DNA of 64,000 nt from SIG607 sp036307305 (GCA_036307305.1 JAXJXV010000007.1:1-64000), one strand, 5' to 3'. Counted from the first letter of the stretch, positions 1 to 7,581 are shown. Made by a program: numbers and translations. Notes: generated from the sequence alone by a model not told the origin.

Positions 1-11
1 GTAGCAAAGTA

Positions 12-31
12 CAGTTTACAAGGGACTACAC
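12..31 (+). repeat. Left terminal inverted repeat of the IME
   Basis: This 20-mer begins CAGTTTACAAGG and ends ACTACAC. It recurs in inverted orientation at 7606-7625 with one mismatch (G at position 24 against A). It lies just beyond the recombinase stop codon, where binding sites for large serine recombinases normally sit. Confidence 0.8.
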
Positions 32-64
32 AGGGTAGGTATCTGACGGGAGGGGTGCCGCCAG

Positions 65-1576
65 TCAGATTTTCCATGTGATGTTCAAGCTGTCGCTTGT
101 GGCGGCTATGGTGGTGATCATCAAATCCACCACACGCCGCTTGTCATCAAAAGATACATTCTCCCAGGTATCGAGGTAGCCGGAAATCTGGCTGACCTGT
201 TCCGGGCTGATGGCCTCCACAGTCAACTCCGCTATCCTTGCCAGAAGTTCCTGCTTGCGCCCGTCCAGTTCCGCTATCTTCACATTCACATAGGAGAACA
301 GGACATTGTTTGCCCCCGTCAGACTGTCCACCAGCTTTTCAATCTCGCTGTCTACATGGGCAAGTTCCACTTGCAGGGCGGTGATTTTCGGGTTTGCCTT
401 TGCCGCTTTCTTTTTTCCTGTCAGCGTCTTGTAGCTTGCCAGCTTCTTTACCATCTGCTGATAAACAACCGCTTCCAGTTCCGAAGTGATGATTTTCCCA
501 CAGCCAGGACAGCTTTTATTGTCCAGCCGTTTCGTGCAGCGGAGATACTGTTTGCCGGAGGGATTGTAGATACTCATAAGAGCATACCCGCAATTCCCGC
601 ACTTGATTTTTCCTGCCAGCCATGTGTGGGTGGCTTTCCGGGCAGACTGGATTTTCATGTTGTTCATCAGCTTCTTGCGGCAGGTCAGCCAGGTGTCGGA
701 GGGGACGATACCCTCATGGGGAGCCAGTACCAGCATTTGGTCTTTTAAGTCGTTTTTCTTGCTGGCCTTTACATCTCGCCCTTGATACAGATAGCAGCCG
801 TTCATGCCCGTAAAATCGGCAACGTCATTGACAATGACTGTACCTTGACTTTTGAAAAATTCGTACACATCAAGGTCTGCCTGCACATAGACAGGATTGC
901 GTAACATCTGCGCCAGCGTGGGGCGTATCAGCTCTTTGCCATGGAACAAAATCCCCTGTTCGGCAAAGTACCGGGTAATGTCCCCGTAGGAAGTTGTGGG
1001 CTGGGCGTACATCTCAAACATCAGCCGGATATTGGCCGCTTCCTCCGGGTTTACCACCAGCTTCTTTGTGTTGATACCGTCCATCTTGATAGGCTCCGTA
1101 TGGAAGCCGTAAGGGGCTTTCCCGCCCATCTTAAAGCCCCGCTGACTGCGGGAGTAGTAAGCGTCCGTTACCCGCTTCTGTATCGTTTCCCGTTCAAGCT
1201 GGGCGAACACGATACAGATATTCAGCATGGCCCGTCCCATCGGCGTGGAGGTATCAAACTTTTCCGTAGAGGACACAAACTCCACATTGTACTGCTGGAA
1301 CAGCTCCATCATGTTGGCAAAGTCCAGAATGGAACGGCTGATACGGTCGAGCTTGTAAACCACGACCTTTGCAATCAAGCCCCGCTTGATGTCCCGCACC
1401 AGTTCTTGAAACTTCGGACGGTCTGTGTTCTTGCCGCTGTACCCTTTGTCTGTGTATTCCTTGCAGTTACCGCCTTTCAACTCGTATTTGCAAAATTCAA
1501 TCTGGCTTTCAATGGAAATGCTGTCCTTTTTGTCTACCGATTGTCTTGCATAGATTGCGTCTATCCGATTGTTCAT
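65..1576 (-). CDS. Large serine recombinase (site-specific integrase)
   Basis: This 503-aa protein is expected to catalyse integration and excision of the element. The N-terminal resolvase domain (about 1-150) has the catalytic serine in Y-A-R-Q-S (Ser13) and the downstream L-D-R-I-S-R motif. A recombinase domain follows (about 160-300), then a zinc ribbon with cysteines between 326 and 360 (C-G-N-C-G and C-P-G-C-G), then a charged coiled-coil segment (about 395-450). This order is that of the TnpX/TndX-like large serine recombinases. The start ATG is preceded by AAGGAG at good spacing. The gene is last in the leftward-transcribed series and stops close to the left end of the element. It appears intact. 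Confidence 0.95.
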   Translation of the reverse strand: MNNRIDAIYARQSVDKKDSISIESQIEFCKYELKGGNCKEYTDKGYSGKNTDRPKFQELVRDIKRGLIAKVVVYKLDRISRSILDFANMMELFQQYNVEFVSSTEKFDTSTPMGRAMLNICIVFAQLERETIQKRVTDAYYSRSQRGFKMGGKAPYGFHTEPIKMDGINTKKLVVNPEEAANIRLMFEMYAQPTTSYGDITRYFAEQGILFHGKELIRPTLAQMLRNPVYVQADLDVYEFFKSQGTVIVNDVADFTGMNGCYLYQGRDVKASKKNDLKDQMLVLAPHEGIVPSDTWLTCRKKLMNNMKIQSARKATHTWLAGKIKCGNCGYALMSIYNPSGKQYLRCTKRLDNKSCPGCGKIITSELEAVVYQQMVKKLASYKTLTGKKKAAKANPKITALQVELAHVDSEIEKLVDSLTGANNVLFSYVNVKIAELDGRKQELLARIAELTVEAISPEQVSQISGYLDTWENVSFDDKRRVVDLMITTIAATSDSLNITWKI

Positions 1577-1605
1577 ATTGTCGCTCCTTTTCTTAAAAAA
1601 GAAAC

Positions 1606-1652
1606 GGAGCTGCTGACAGTTCTATTATACCGCCAGCAGCCCCGCAAATCAA
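1606..1652 (-). promoter_or_regulatory. Recombinase promoter embedded in a palindrome
   Basis: On the minus strand a -35 TTGATT (1647-1652) and a -10 TATAAT (1624-1629) are 17 bases apart, directly upstream of the recombinase. The -10 lies inside an inverted repeat with GCTGCTG arms (1609-1615 and 1634-1640). This may be an operator or a hairpin at the start of the transcript. The promoter call rests on consensus match only. Confidence 0.6.
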
Positions 1653-1670
1653 TGATGGGTTTGGAAAACC

Positions 1671-1883
1671 TTATGTCCCGGCTTCCTCACTCTCCCGCTT
1701 GTCGGCGTACTTGCGGAACACCTCATAAAGCTGCTGTTCCAGTTCCCGGCGTTTGGCTGCTTCCTGTTCCGGCGTGAACACCGGGGAGAGATTTTCCAGT
1801 GTGATTTCCTTTCCCTGAAAAGTCACGATTTCGATTTCCTTTTTGTATCTGATATTACTTATAAGATCACCTTTCCTTTCCAT
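1671..1883 (-). CDS. Small accessory protein of the IME
   Basis: This 70-aa charged protein lies between the relaxase and the recombinase and overlaps the relaxase 3' end by 17 bases, so the two are probably translationally coupled. The N-terminal half looks like beta strands (E-I-E-I-V-T-F-Q-G-K-E-I-T-L). The C-terminal half is a probable amphipathic helix rich in E, K and R. Short proteins of this kind often sit next to serine recombinases in Firmicutes elements, but I cannot assign a function. An internal start after the AAAGGTGA sequence is possible. Confidence 0.7.
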   Translation of the reverse strand: MERKGDLISNIRYKKEIEIVTFQGKEITLENLSPVFTPEQEAAKRRELEQQLYEVFRKYADKRESEEAGT

Positions 1884-2811
1884 GCTGCCGCTGTTGCCGT
1901 TTCAGTTCCGCTAAAATCTCCGGCGGGATACGGTCAACCAGCCGCCGCATATCGTCCAGTTCGCTTTTTAACTTCGCCCGTTCCATCGTGTCATTCATCT
2001 TGCCTTTTTCGCTGGCCTTTGCCCTGACTTCCAGCTTTTCATTTTCCGCTAACAAGTCATTGATTGTGACCTTGTATTTTTTCAGTTGCCCGGAGAAGTT
2101 CTCCATCTGCGGAAACCACTTTTTCAGCATGGAGAGGGCTTCCTCTTTCTTCTTTCCGGCGTTCAGCGGGGTAATGCCGGAGAGAACCGCTTCAATGGCC
2201 CTCGCCTGTTTGGAGAGGTTGACCGCCTGTTTGAACAGCCGGGTGGGGATATGCTTCCGGCCCGTCTTGCTGGCGCTTTCCCCACGCTCCAGGTCGGGGT
2301 ACTGCTCCACCATACAGGCGTGAAAATCGTCCTGCCACTTCGTCAGATTGGCCCGGTTGCCGATAATTTCTTTGGCGCACAGGCGGTTGTCCTTTGTCAG
2401 CGGCACAAAGACCAAGTGCAGATGGGGCGTTTTTTCATCCATGTGTACCATAGCCGAAACGATGTTCTCCCGGCCCACCCGGTCAATGAGGAAGTCCGCC
2501 GCCCTCTGGAAGTAGGCCGCTATCTCCTTTGGGGACTTGCCCTTGAAAAACTCCGGGCTGGCGGTAATCAGCGTGTCCACAAACCGAGTGCTGTCCTTGC
2601 GGGTGCGGCATCTGGCCTGCTCGATGCGGCTCTGAATGAAATGGTAGTAGCGGCCATCCGGCTTGACGATGTGGAAATTGTACTTGCTCCGGCTGGTGTC
2701 AATGTCCGGGTTGCTGGCGTACTGCTCCTTTTTCCGTTCATGGTGGGCTTCCAGCGGCCCCGCCGGGTGGCCCTTGTGCTTCTCAAATCGCAAAATTGCG
2801 TGTTGTGCCAT
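1867..2811 (-). CDS. MobV/Pre-family relaxase
   Basis: This 314-aa protein is expected to nick the origin of transfer and mobilize the element with the help of a resident conjugation system. The family signature H-x-D-E-x-x-P-H-x-H is visible at residues 123-132 (H-M-D-E-K-T-P-H-L-H), in a Mob_Pre domain spanning roughly residues 1-200. The C-terminal third is a probable coiled coil ending in a basic tail. The ATG is preceded by AAGGAG. The protein is shorter than many plasmid MobV proteins (about 400 aa or more) but within the range seen in small transposon-borne relaxases. A nested palindrome immediately upstream (2826-2889) is a candidate transfer origin. Confidence 0.9.
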   Translation of the reverse strand: MAQHAILRFEKHKGHPAGPLEAHHERKKEQYASNPDIDTSRSKYNFHIVKPDGRYYHFIQSRIEQARCRTRKDSTRFVDTLITASPEFFKGKSPKEIAAYFQRAADFLIDRVGRENIVSAMVHMDEKTPHLHLVFVPLTKDNRLCAKEIIGNRANLTKWQDDFHACMVEQYPDLERGESASKTGRKHIPTRLFKQAVNLSKQARAIEAVLSGITPLNAGKKKEEALSMLKKWFPQMENFSGQLKKYKVTINDLLAENEKLEVRAKASEKGKMNDTMERAKLKSELDDMRRLVDRIPPEILAELKRQQRQHGKER

Positions 2812-2825
2812 TGAACTCCTTTCCC

Positions 2826-2889
2826 CATTCCATTCCTTTCCGGCGGGTTTTCCCGCCGAAAATATCTCTGATAGGATTGGAATGGAATG
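2826..2889. other. Nested palindrome upstream of the relaxase (candidate oriT)
   Basis: An outer 11-bp inverted repeat (CATTCCATTCC at 2826-2836 and GGAATGGAATG at 2879-2889) surrounds an inner perfect hairpin with arms CGGCGGG and CCCGCCG and a TTTT loop (2841-2858). It sits directly 5' of the relaxase gene, where MobV origins of transfer usually lie. I do not recognise a conserved nick sequence, so a regulatory hairpin is an alternative. Confidence 0.45.
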
Positions 2890-2984
2890 AATGTAAATAG
2901 ATGGTTTTAATCTCTGTATTTCTATATACCGTCAGATTTCCGTACTTCAAGAGGATTGATTTTCGTACTCGCCAAGTACGGTTT

Positions 2985-3380
2985 TCAGCCCTCCGGCGTA
3001 CCATAACCGGATTTCTTGAAGTCGGTGTTTGGAACCGCTTCATAGGATTTCGGGTAAATGCGGTTGGGTTTTCCACAGCCCTGTTTCTGGATTTCCACCA
3101 GCCCCGCATACTGCAACTCCCGCAGGGTGTTGACCGCTTTCTGCCGCCCGCAGCGGAGCAAAGCGACCACCTCGCAGATGGGGTAGTACAGGTAGACCCG
3201 CCCGTACTCGTCCGCCCAGCCGTTCTTCCGGGACAACTCCGCCCGGCGCAGGACAAAGGCATACAGCACCTTCGCTTCGTTGCTCAAGGGCTGGAATGTG
3301 GGTGCTTCAAAAAGGAAATTGGGGAGCCGGGTGAAACTGAACGCCTTTTCCGGCTGGTGAATATAAATCGTGTTTGTCAT
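2985..3380 (-). CDS. RepA_N-type replication initiator, apparently frameshifted
   Basis: This 131-aa product matches the RepA_N (replication initiator protein A) N-terminal domain: F-x-x-L-P-x-F-L-F-E near residue 20, L-S-x-E-A-K-V-L-Y-A, then N-G-W-A-D-E-Y-G-R-V-Y and a winged-helix-like region. Family proteins usually continue with a longer, repetitive tail. Here the frame stops in the context GAG GGC TGA. A +1 frame from that point reads on without a stop past 2900 and contains VRKS, YGNLT and NTEIK words that resemble RepA tails. A one-base indel in the G run is the simplest explanation. Inside an IME the protein may serve autonomous replication of the excised circle. Confidence 0.75.
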   Translation of the reverse strand: MTNTIYIHQPEKAFSFTRLPNFLFEAPTFQPLSNEAKVLYAFVLRRAELSRKNGWADEYGRVYLYYPICEVVALLRCGRQKAVNTLRELQYAGLVEIQKQGCGKPNRIYPKSYEAVPNTDFKKSGYGTPEG

Positions 3381-3389
3381 AGCGTGTTT

Positions 3390-3504
3390 TGTGGACGGTT
3401 AGAGGCCCGTTTTCCGGGGCGAATGATAAATGATACCAGCCGCCCCGGTTGAGGGCTTGCGGAGCCTTGCAAATCAAGGCTTTTCCCGCTCTTAACTGTC
3501 CACA
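3390..3504 (-). other. Multi-arm structured region between repA and the Cys-rich gene
   Basis: Three perfect inverted repeats are nested: an outer TGTGGAC/GTCCACA pair (3390-3396 and 3498-3504), CCGGGGCG/CGCCCCGG (3414-3421 and 3441-3448) and AGCCTTG/CAAGGCT (3463-3469 and 3475-3481). Together they fold as a junction with two inner hairpins. It lies just 5' of repA on the coding strand, so it could be a replication origin or a leader RNA controlling repA. No function is demonstrated by the sequence. Confidence 0.5.
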
Positions 3505-3905
3505 GCAGACCTCCTTTTCCGTTCACTTTCTGTTTTCTGCCGCCTGTGAACTCTGGCGGCGCAGTCCGGGCAGTATTTGCCCCGGTTGGACTTCGGGACG
3601 AACACACCGCCGCACTCCGCACAGCGTTTCAAGTCCCTGTCCCGGTAAATCTCCGCTTCCAGCGTCCTGTCCAGCGGCAAGACCGCCCAGCGGAACCACT
3701 TGCAGCAGACGGAGAACGAAATCATCTGCGGACAGGCGCAGGTGTCGCCATCGTCCAGCGCAAGGCAGTTTCCGTCCTCGCAGTTGCAGCACTCCCGGCG
3801 TATCAGGCCGCTGGCTCGTCTCTTCTGGGGCGGGGTTATGCGGTAGGGGGAGCCGTCCGGCCTGTGTTCCAGCGGCGGCAGGTGTTGATAGGGTCTTTTG
3901 CTCAT
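3492..3905 (-). CDS. Cys_rich_VLP domain protein
   Basis: This 137-aa protein has many cysteines, including R-E-C-C-N-C, C-A-C-P and V-C-C-K-W-F-R-W-A-V-L-P. The last contains the V-L-P signature of the Cys_rich_VLP family found on Firmicutes mobile elements. A C-terminal zinc-ribbon-like unit follows (C-A-E-C-G ... Y-C-P-D-C near residues 94-115). The start is an ATG at 3905. It is transcribed leftward ahead of repA and the relaxase. The molecular role of the family is unknown; metal binding, probably zinc, is likely. Confidence 0.8.
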   Translation of the reverse strand: MSKRPYQHLPPLEHRPDGSPYRITPPQKRRASGLIRRECCNCEDGNCLALDDGDTCACPQMISFSVCCKWFRWAVLPLDRTLEAEIYRDRDLKRCAECGGVFVPKSNRGKYCPDCAARVHRRQKTESERKRRSAVDS

Positions 3906-4039
3906 GCGTCCCTCCGTTTTCTTTGGCGTGTTCTGTTTCCAAGGTGCTTGTCCATCGATGAACTATCCCAAGTCTACACCTTTTTGACCGCCTGTGCCGT
4001 ATATCCAAGAGGTAGGAAATCAGCCTGAAAAACTCCCTA

Positions 4040-4068
4040 TTTCCACGCTCTCGGATTTGTGATATAAT
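4040..4068 (+). promoter_or_regulatory. Probable sigma-A promoter for the small gene at 4134
   Basis: A perfect TATAAT (4063-4068) lies 17 bases after a weak -35 TTTCCA (4040-4045), about 65 bases upstream of the next start codon on the plus strand. The region 3906-4133 otherwise shows no gene and separates leftward from rightward transcription. Confidence 0.5.
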
Positions 4069-4133
4069 CAAAAAAAGATAAAAGACAAATTCAGGTTTCT
4101 GGTCTTCTTGCACAAAATAAAGGAGGAGCTATT

Positions 4134-4397
4134 ATGCAAATTGTTTATATTCCAAGCGAATCAATGTCTGTTCAAGGTAAAAAAGATGAAATCTATAAAA
4201 GATATGGGAAAGACTGGAATATTAGAGAACAGGGAGGAGGTAACGGAAATTGGTTGTTGACCAGAAAAAGTGATGTGCTTGTAGATGGAAAAAGTTATCG
4301 TACTTTTGTACTTGAACACTACGGTAAATCCAAGCTGACAGCGAAGCTTGTTGATAAATTTCGTGAAGATGTAGCAAATGGTAAAATAAAACTGTAA
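4134..4397 (+). CDS. Small hypothetical protein of the IME
   Basis: This 87-aa protein has no family that I recognise. It is more AT-rich than its neighbours in the element, suggesting a different origin. The ATG follows a strong AAAGGAGGAGCT site. The sequence is a mixed basic/acidic soluble protein without membrane segments, with aromatic residues near the N-terminus (I-V-Y-I-P) and a helical C-terminus. It is followed at once by a strong terminator, so it is probably monocistronic. Confidence 0.75.
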   Translation: MQIVYIPSESMSVQGKKDEIYKRYGKDWNIREQGGGNGNWLLTRKSDVLVDGKSYRTFVLEHYGKSKLTAKLVDKFREDVANGKIKL

Positions 4398-4405
4398 ATG
4401 CCTAT

Positions 4406-4450
4406 GCCGTTATGCTATGAGCATAGTACATAGCATAACGGCTTCTCTTT
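4406..4450 (+). terminator. Intrinsic terminator after the small gene
   Basis: A perfect 14-bp stem (4406-4419 with 4429-4442) and a 9-base loop are followed by TTCTCTTT. Confidence 0.75.
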
Positions 4451-4475
4451 CGTTGAGCTAGCAAGGAGGGTGAAT

Positions 4476-5276
4476 ATGTCTTTATCCATACAAGAGCGAT
4501 TAAAAGACCTACGTGTGGAGCGTGGCTTGACGCTGGGGCAGCTTGCGGAGCAGACCGGGCTTTCCAAGTCTGCGCTGGGCAGTTACGAAACGGAAGACTT
4601 CAAGGACATCAGCCACTATGCCCTTATCCGGCTGGCGAAGTTTTACGGTGTGACCGCTGATTATCTGCTGGGGCTGTCTGAAATGAAAAATCACCCAAAC
4701 GCCGATCTTGCAGACCTGCGTTTGAGTGATGAAATGATTGACCTGCTGAAAAGCGGGAGGATAGACAATACCCTGCTGTGTGAGCTGGCGGCGCACCCGG
4801 ATTTCCCCCGGCTGATGGCTGACCTTGAAATCTATGTGAACGGAACGGCACTGAAACAGGCGCAGGGTGCAAACGCCATAGTGGACACGATGAGCGCAAC
4901 TGTTATAAAAAAGCATAATCCTGGCATGAGTGATACGCAGTTAAGACAGCTTATCACCGCCCATATTGATGAGGACGAGTTTTGCCGCTATGTGATACAA
5001 CGGGACATAAACGGGATTGCCCTTGCTCTGCGGGAAACACACAAGGACGATTTTTTCAGCGTCCCAGAGGATAACCCGCTAAAAGAAATGCTGGAAACTG
5101 CTGGTGAAATCGTCAGCCAGGACAGCGACACGGAACAAGCGTACTTGGCGTTTATCTGCAAACGGCTCAAGCTGAATTTTAGGAAGCTGTCAGTAGAAGA
5201 ACGGAAGTGGCTGAAAAAGATTGCGGAAAAATCCGACTTGCTGAAGAATCCAAAACCGCAGAGAGGACGAAGATAA
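4476..5276 (+). CDS. XRE-family transcriptional regulator
   Basis: This is a 266-aa DNA-binding protein. The N-terminal helix-turn-helix (about residues 3-65) has the pattern R-L-K-D-L-R-x-E-R-G-L-T-L-G-Q-L-A-E-x-T-G-L-S, followed by A-L-I-R-L-A-K-F-Y-G-V-T-A-D-Y-L-L-G. The C-terminal 200 residues are a conserved but uncharacterised region seen in similar regulators of Firmicutes conjugative and mobilizable elements. I chose ATG 4476 because AAGGAGGG (4463-4470) lies 5 bases before it; the GTG at 4470 overlaps this ribosome site. It probably controls functions of the element. It is convergent with the exporter gene. Confidence 0.85.
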   Translation: MSLSIQERLKDLRVERGLTLGQLAEQTGLSKSALGSYETEDFKDISHYALIRLAKFYGVTADYLLGLSEMKNHPNADLADLRLSDEMIDLLKSGRIDNTLLCELAAHPDFPRLMADLEIYVNGTALKQAQGANAIVDTMSATVIKKHNPGMSDTQLRQLITAHIDEDEFCRYVIQRDINGIALALRETHKDDFFSVPEDNPLKEMLETAGEIVSQDSDTEQAYLAFICKRLKLNFRKLSVEERKWLKKIAEKSDLLKNPKPQRGRR

Positions 5277-5328
5277 AAAATGCCTGAACGGCGGTTCTGG
5301 TTTTTCAGAACCACCATCCAGGCATTTT
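5277..5328. terminator. Bidirectional terminator between the XRE regulator and the exporter
   Basis: The arms AAAAATGCCTG and CAGGCATTTT enclose a second stem (GGTTCTG/CAGAACC). The A and T runs on opposite sides allow termination from both convergent genes. Confidence 0.75.
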
Positions 5329-5356
5329 GTTTAGTAATAGAAAAAGGTGCAGTTGA

Positions 5357-6577
5357 TTATTGCGTATTGTCAATCTCTCTCAAACCGGGTAGTAAAAATA
5401 CGGCAAGCGCAACGATGATAATGCCAATTCCGCAAATGACAAACCATTTCTCAACTCCCAGCCGCTCCGCCAGAGGCCCGGAAATGACAAGGCCAAACGG
5501 CATGGCGAGGGAAGCGGCGCTTGTCAGTAGAGAAAAAACTCTCCCCAGATATTCTGGTTTGACCGTTTCTTGAAAAATCGCATTTTGCACACCGTAAAAT
5601 GGAGCGGAAATTCCCATAACAGTACAGCACACAACAAAGACAAGAAATGCGTCTGGCGGCAAAAGCCCGGAGAGCATATTGCTAACGCCCATCAGGAGAA
5701 CGGAAAGACCGATGGTGTACCGCCGTTTCTTAAAACCGCCCCAAATGCTCAGAATGACTCCGCCAAGCAGCATACCAACCGCAAAAGCAATTTCAGCGGC
5801 AGAGGCATGGGCCGGTGTTCCTTTGAAGTATGACATACAGATGAGAGGAAAAAGCGTACTGATTGGCATATAAAAGAACATATAAATTACACCAATCCAG
5901 AGCAGAGCAAAGAGGCCCCTGTTTTGCTTTAATACCACATACCCCTCTTTCATATCCTGTAAAAACTGTTGTCTTTTCGTTTCTGGACATAGTTCAGGCG
6001 TTGGTATGGACGAAATCGCAACAGTCACACAGGCAAGGATTGCACCCACAATATCTAACAATATAATTGCATTAAGAGGCCAAACAGCATATAAAAACGC
6101 TGCGGCAGCTGGACTGATAATCGCACTTACTGCTTGCATGGTCTGCGTGTAACCAGCGCATTTTGTAAGTTCCTCTTTTGGCACAATCATAGGTGTTGCT
6201 GCGCTGAATGCTGGAGAATGAAAAGCAGTTCCCGCACTTCGGATTAACAGGACAACCATAATAGACCATACGGGCAATTCCATGTAAAACGCCACCAGCG
6301 CCAGAATACCGCCAGCGGCGGCAATTATCAAATCCGCACCAATCATTACGCTTTTACGGCTGTGCCGGTCAACAAAAGCACCTGCAAACGGGCCTAAACA
6401 GGCTTGCGGCAAAAATCCAATCAGTGTTGCCGCCGTCAATATGATTGCAGAATTAGTTTTCGCAACCAAATAAAAGATAATGGCCATTTGCAAAATACCG
6501 CTGCTAATAAAGGATATTGCTTGTCCGGCAAGAAGTGTAAAATAAGTTTTTCTCCATGAATTGTTGTTTTGGGTCAT
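5357..6577 (-). CDS. Mef-like MFS drug (macrolide-type) efflux transporter
   Basis: This is a 406-aa membrane protein with about 12 hydrophobic segments. It is an MFS proton-driven exporter in the inner membrane. It resembles Mef(A) along its whole length by memory: the N-terminal W-A-G-Q-A-like start (L-L-A-G-Q-A-I-S), G-A-D-L-I-I-A-A-A-G, A-F-Y-M-E-L-P-V-W, L-T-K-C-A-G-Y and K-P-E-Y-L-G-R-V-F-S-L. That makes macrolide efflux the best guess, though related MFS pumps have other or unknown substrates. The start chosen is ATG 6577 (M-T-Q-N-N-N), which follows AAGGAGG with 8-base spacing; a longer reading frame upstream overlaps the leader terminator and is not the start. Confidence 0.85.
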   Translation of the reverse strand: MTQNNNSWRKTYFTLLAGQAISFISSGILQMAIIFYLVAKTNSAIILTAATLIGFLPQACLGPFAGAFVDRHSRKSVMIGADLIIAAAGGILALVAFYMELPVWSIMVVLLIRSAGTAFHSPAFSAATPMIVPKEELTKCAGYTQTMQAVSAIISPAAAAFLYAVWPLNAIILLDIVGAILACVTVAISSIPTPELCPETKRQQFLQDMKEGYVVLKQNRGLFALLWIGVIYMFFYMPISTLFPLICMSYFKGTPAHASAAEIAFAVGMLLGGVILSIWGGFKKRRYTIGLSVLLMGVSNMLSGLLPPDAFLVFVVCCTVMGISAPFYGVQNAIFQETVKPEYLGRVFSLLTSAASLAMPFGLVISGPLAERLGVEKWFVICGIGIIIVALAVFLLPGLREIDNTQ

Positions 6578-6882
6578 AATGCGAACCTCCTTTTTTATTG
6601 CATTGTTCCTTTGTTTCTGCAATAAAAAGCAGGCGTTGTCCCACAGAGAGGGCAGACGCCTGCATAACAACAAAGCACGAAAAAACACCACGATACAGTT
6701 CAAAGACTGCTCGTGTCAAACCTACGTGTTCCTTTGCATACGCACGCAAAAAAAGCCCACCATCATGTGGAAAGGTACTTCTACTTTTTATTGCTTATTA
6801 GCGTACACAAATTAACACACGTAAGCCTCCTTCCAATCTCAAACTGTCGCACAGTATAACACACATCCGATAGACTTGTCAA
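6578..6882 (-). promoter_or_regulatory. Promoter and attenuator-type leader of the MFS exporter
   Basis: On the minus strand a TTGACA (6877-6882) and a TATACT (6853-6858) are 18 bases apart, leaving a leader of about 270 bases before the exporter ATG. Within it, a GGAAGGAGG site (near 6826-6834) precedes very short reading frames, for example a TTG-started 9-codon frame. A hairpin with 8-bp arms GCAGGCGT/ACGCCTGC (6629-6636 and 6656-6663) is followed by a T run (6621-6628), i.e. an intrinsic terminator shortly before the ribosome site of the exporter. This suggests ribosome-dependent attenuation of an antibiotic resistance gene. The mechanism is inferred. Confidence 0.6.
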
Positions 6883-6931
6883 CCATTTTTAACCTTGTTT
6901 TCCATCTTGTTTTTCCATCTCTTACGGGCAG

Positions 6932-7581
6932 TAGCAAAGCCAGGCGAGCCAGTCAACGGTCAAGATGAACGGCGCTTTCAGCGCCGCCGTTGACAGTCTC
7001 GCCCGTCTTTGCTAATGGGTAATCAAGGCGGGAAAGCCATTTTAGGGCTTTCCCGCCCATTTCAATTTTGGGAGAAGAAAGGCCCCAAAATGAACGAGTG
7101 CGGCCAAACACTTTTAGGGATTGGCCACCTTGTCCACCCATCCAGCGGGGCGGCGGGGAACGGTCAAGGCCGGGCGTCAGCCCATTCATTTCAGCCTTGA
7201 CGGTTTCCTGCCGTCCTGCTACTTTTCCCGGAGTGTGGCCACACATCTGGTCACGGTGTCCAGAGCTTTGGGACTTTTTGTCCCATAGGCCGGGGGCGGA
7301 GGACGAGGGACGGGGGCTTTCATAATACGCCCTGTCTGCTGCTGAAATCAGCCCTTTGTTTCCGGCTTACCAGCCCCAAACAAAGCCCTGCTTTCCTGCC
7401 GCGTCAAATGCCCTTGCCCTCCCCGGCGGCAACGGTATTTTCAGGGCAACGCCGACAGAGCGTATAACACACTACACTTTGCTCCGCAAAGTCGTGTGCC
7501 AAATGGGGCGCTGCCCCCTTTGGAAACCCCCGCAACAAACAGGTGCTATGCACCCAGCCGGGAGCATAGCGCCGTTTGTTG
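6932..7581. other. Non-coding stem-loop array at the right end of the IME
   Basis: There is no convincing gene here, but there is a dense series of inverted repeats. 6932-7014 is a nested structure with four stacked stems (TAGCAAAG, GGCGAG, GTCAACGG and CGGCGC arms). 7027-7057 is a perfect 12-bp stem. 7163-7201 has 8-bp arms GTCAAGGC. 7354-7385 has 8-bp arms CTTTGTTT. 7468-7498 has an ACTTTGC core. 7499-7523 pairs CCAAA plus GGGGC with their complements. 7533-7581 pairs CAACAAAC, GG and GCTATGC with their complements. Function unknown; a transfer or replication origin, an excision substrate or structured RNA are possible. Confidence 0.6.

Noticed and set aside
1..9. GTAGCAAAG at the very left edge repeated at 6931-6939
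   Set aside because: A 9-mer is too short to be taken as an attachment-site duplication, and the second copy is part of a larger stem; the 20-bp inverted repeats are the better boundary evidence.
941..1777. A 278-codon open frame on the plus strand across the recombinase
   Set aside because: It is antisense to a clearly functional recombinase, has no ribosome site and no recognisable domain; it is a by-product of GC-rich codon use.
2086..2814. A 242-codon open frame on the plus strand across the relaxase
   Set aside because: It is antisense to the MobV relaxase with its intact H-x-D-E motif; no family resemblance.
6504..6749. An 81-codon frame running through the MFS leader into the exporter gene
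   Set aside because: It crosses the leader terminator and ends inside the exporter in another frame; more likely leader sequence than a gene, although a short leader peptide remains possible.
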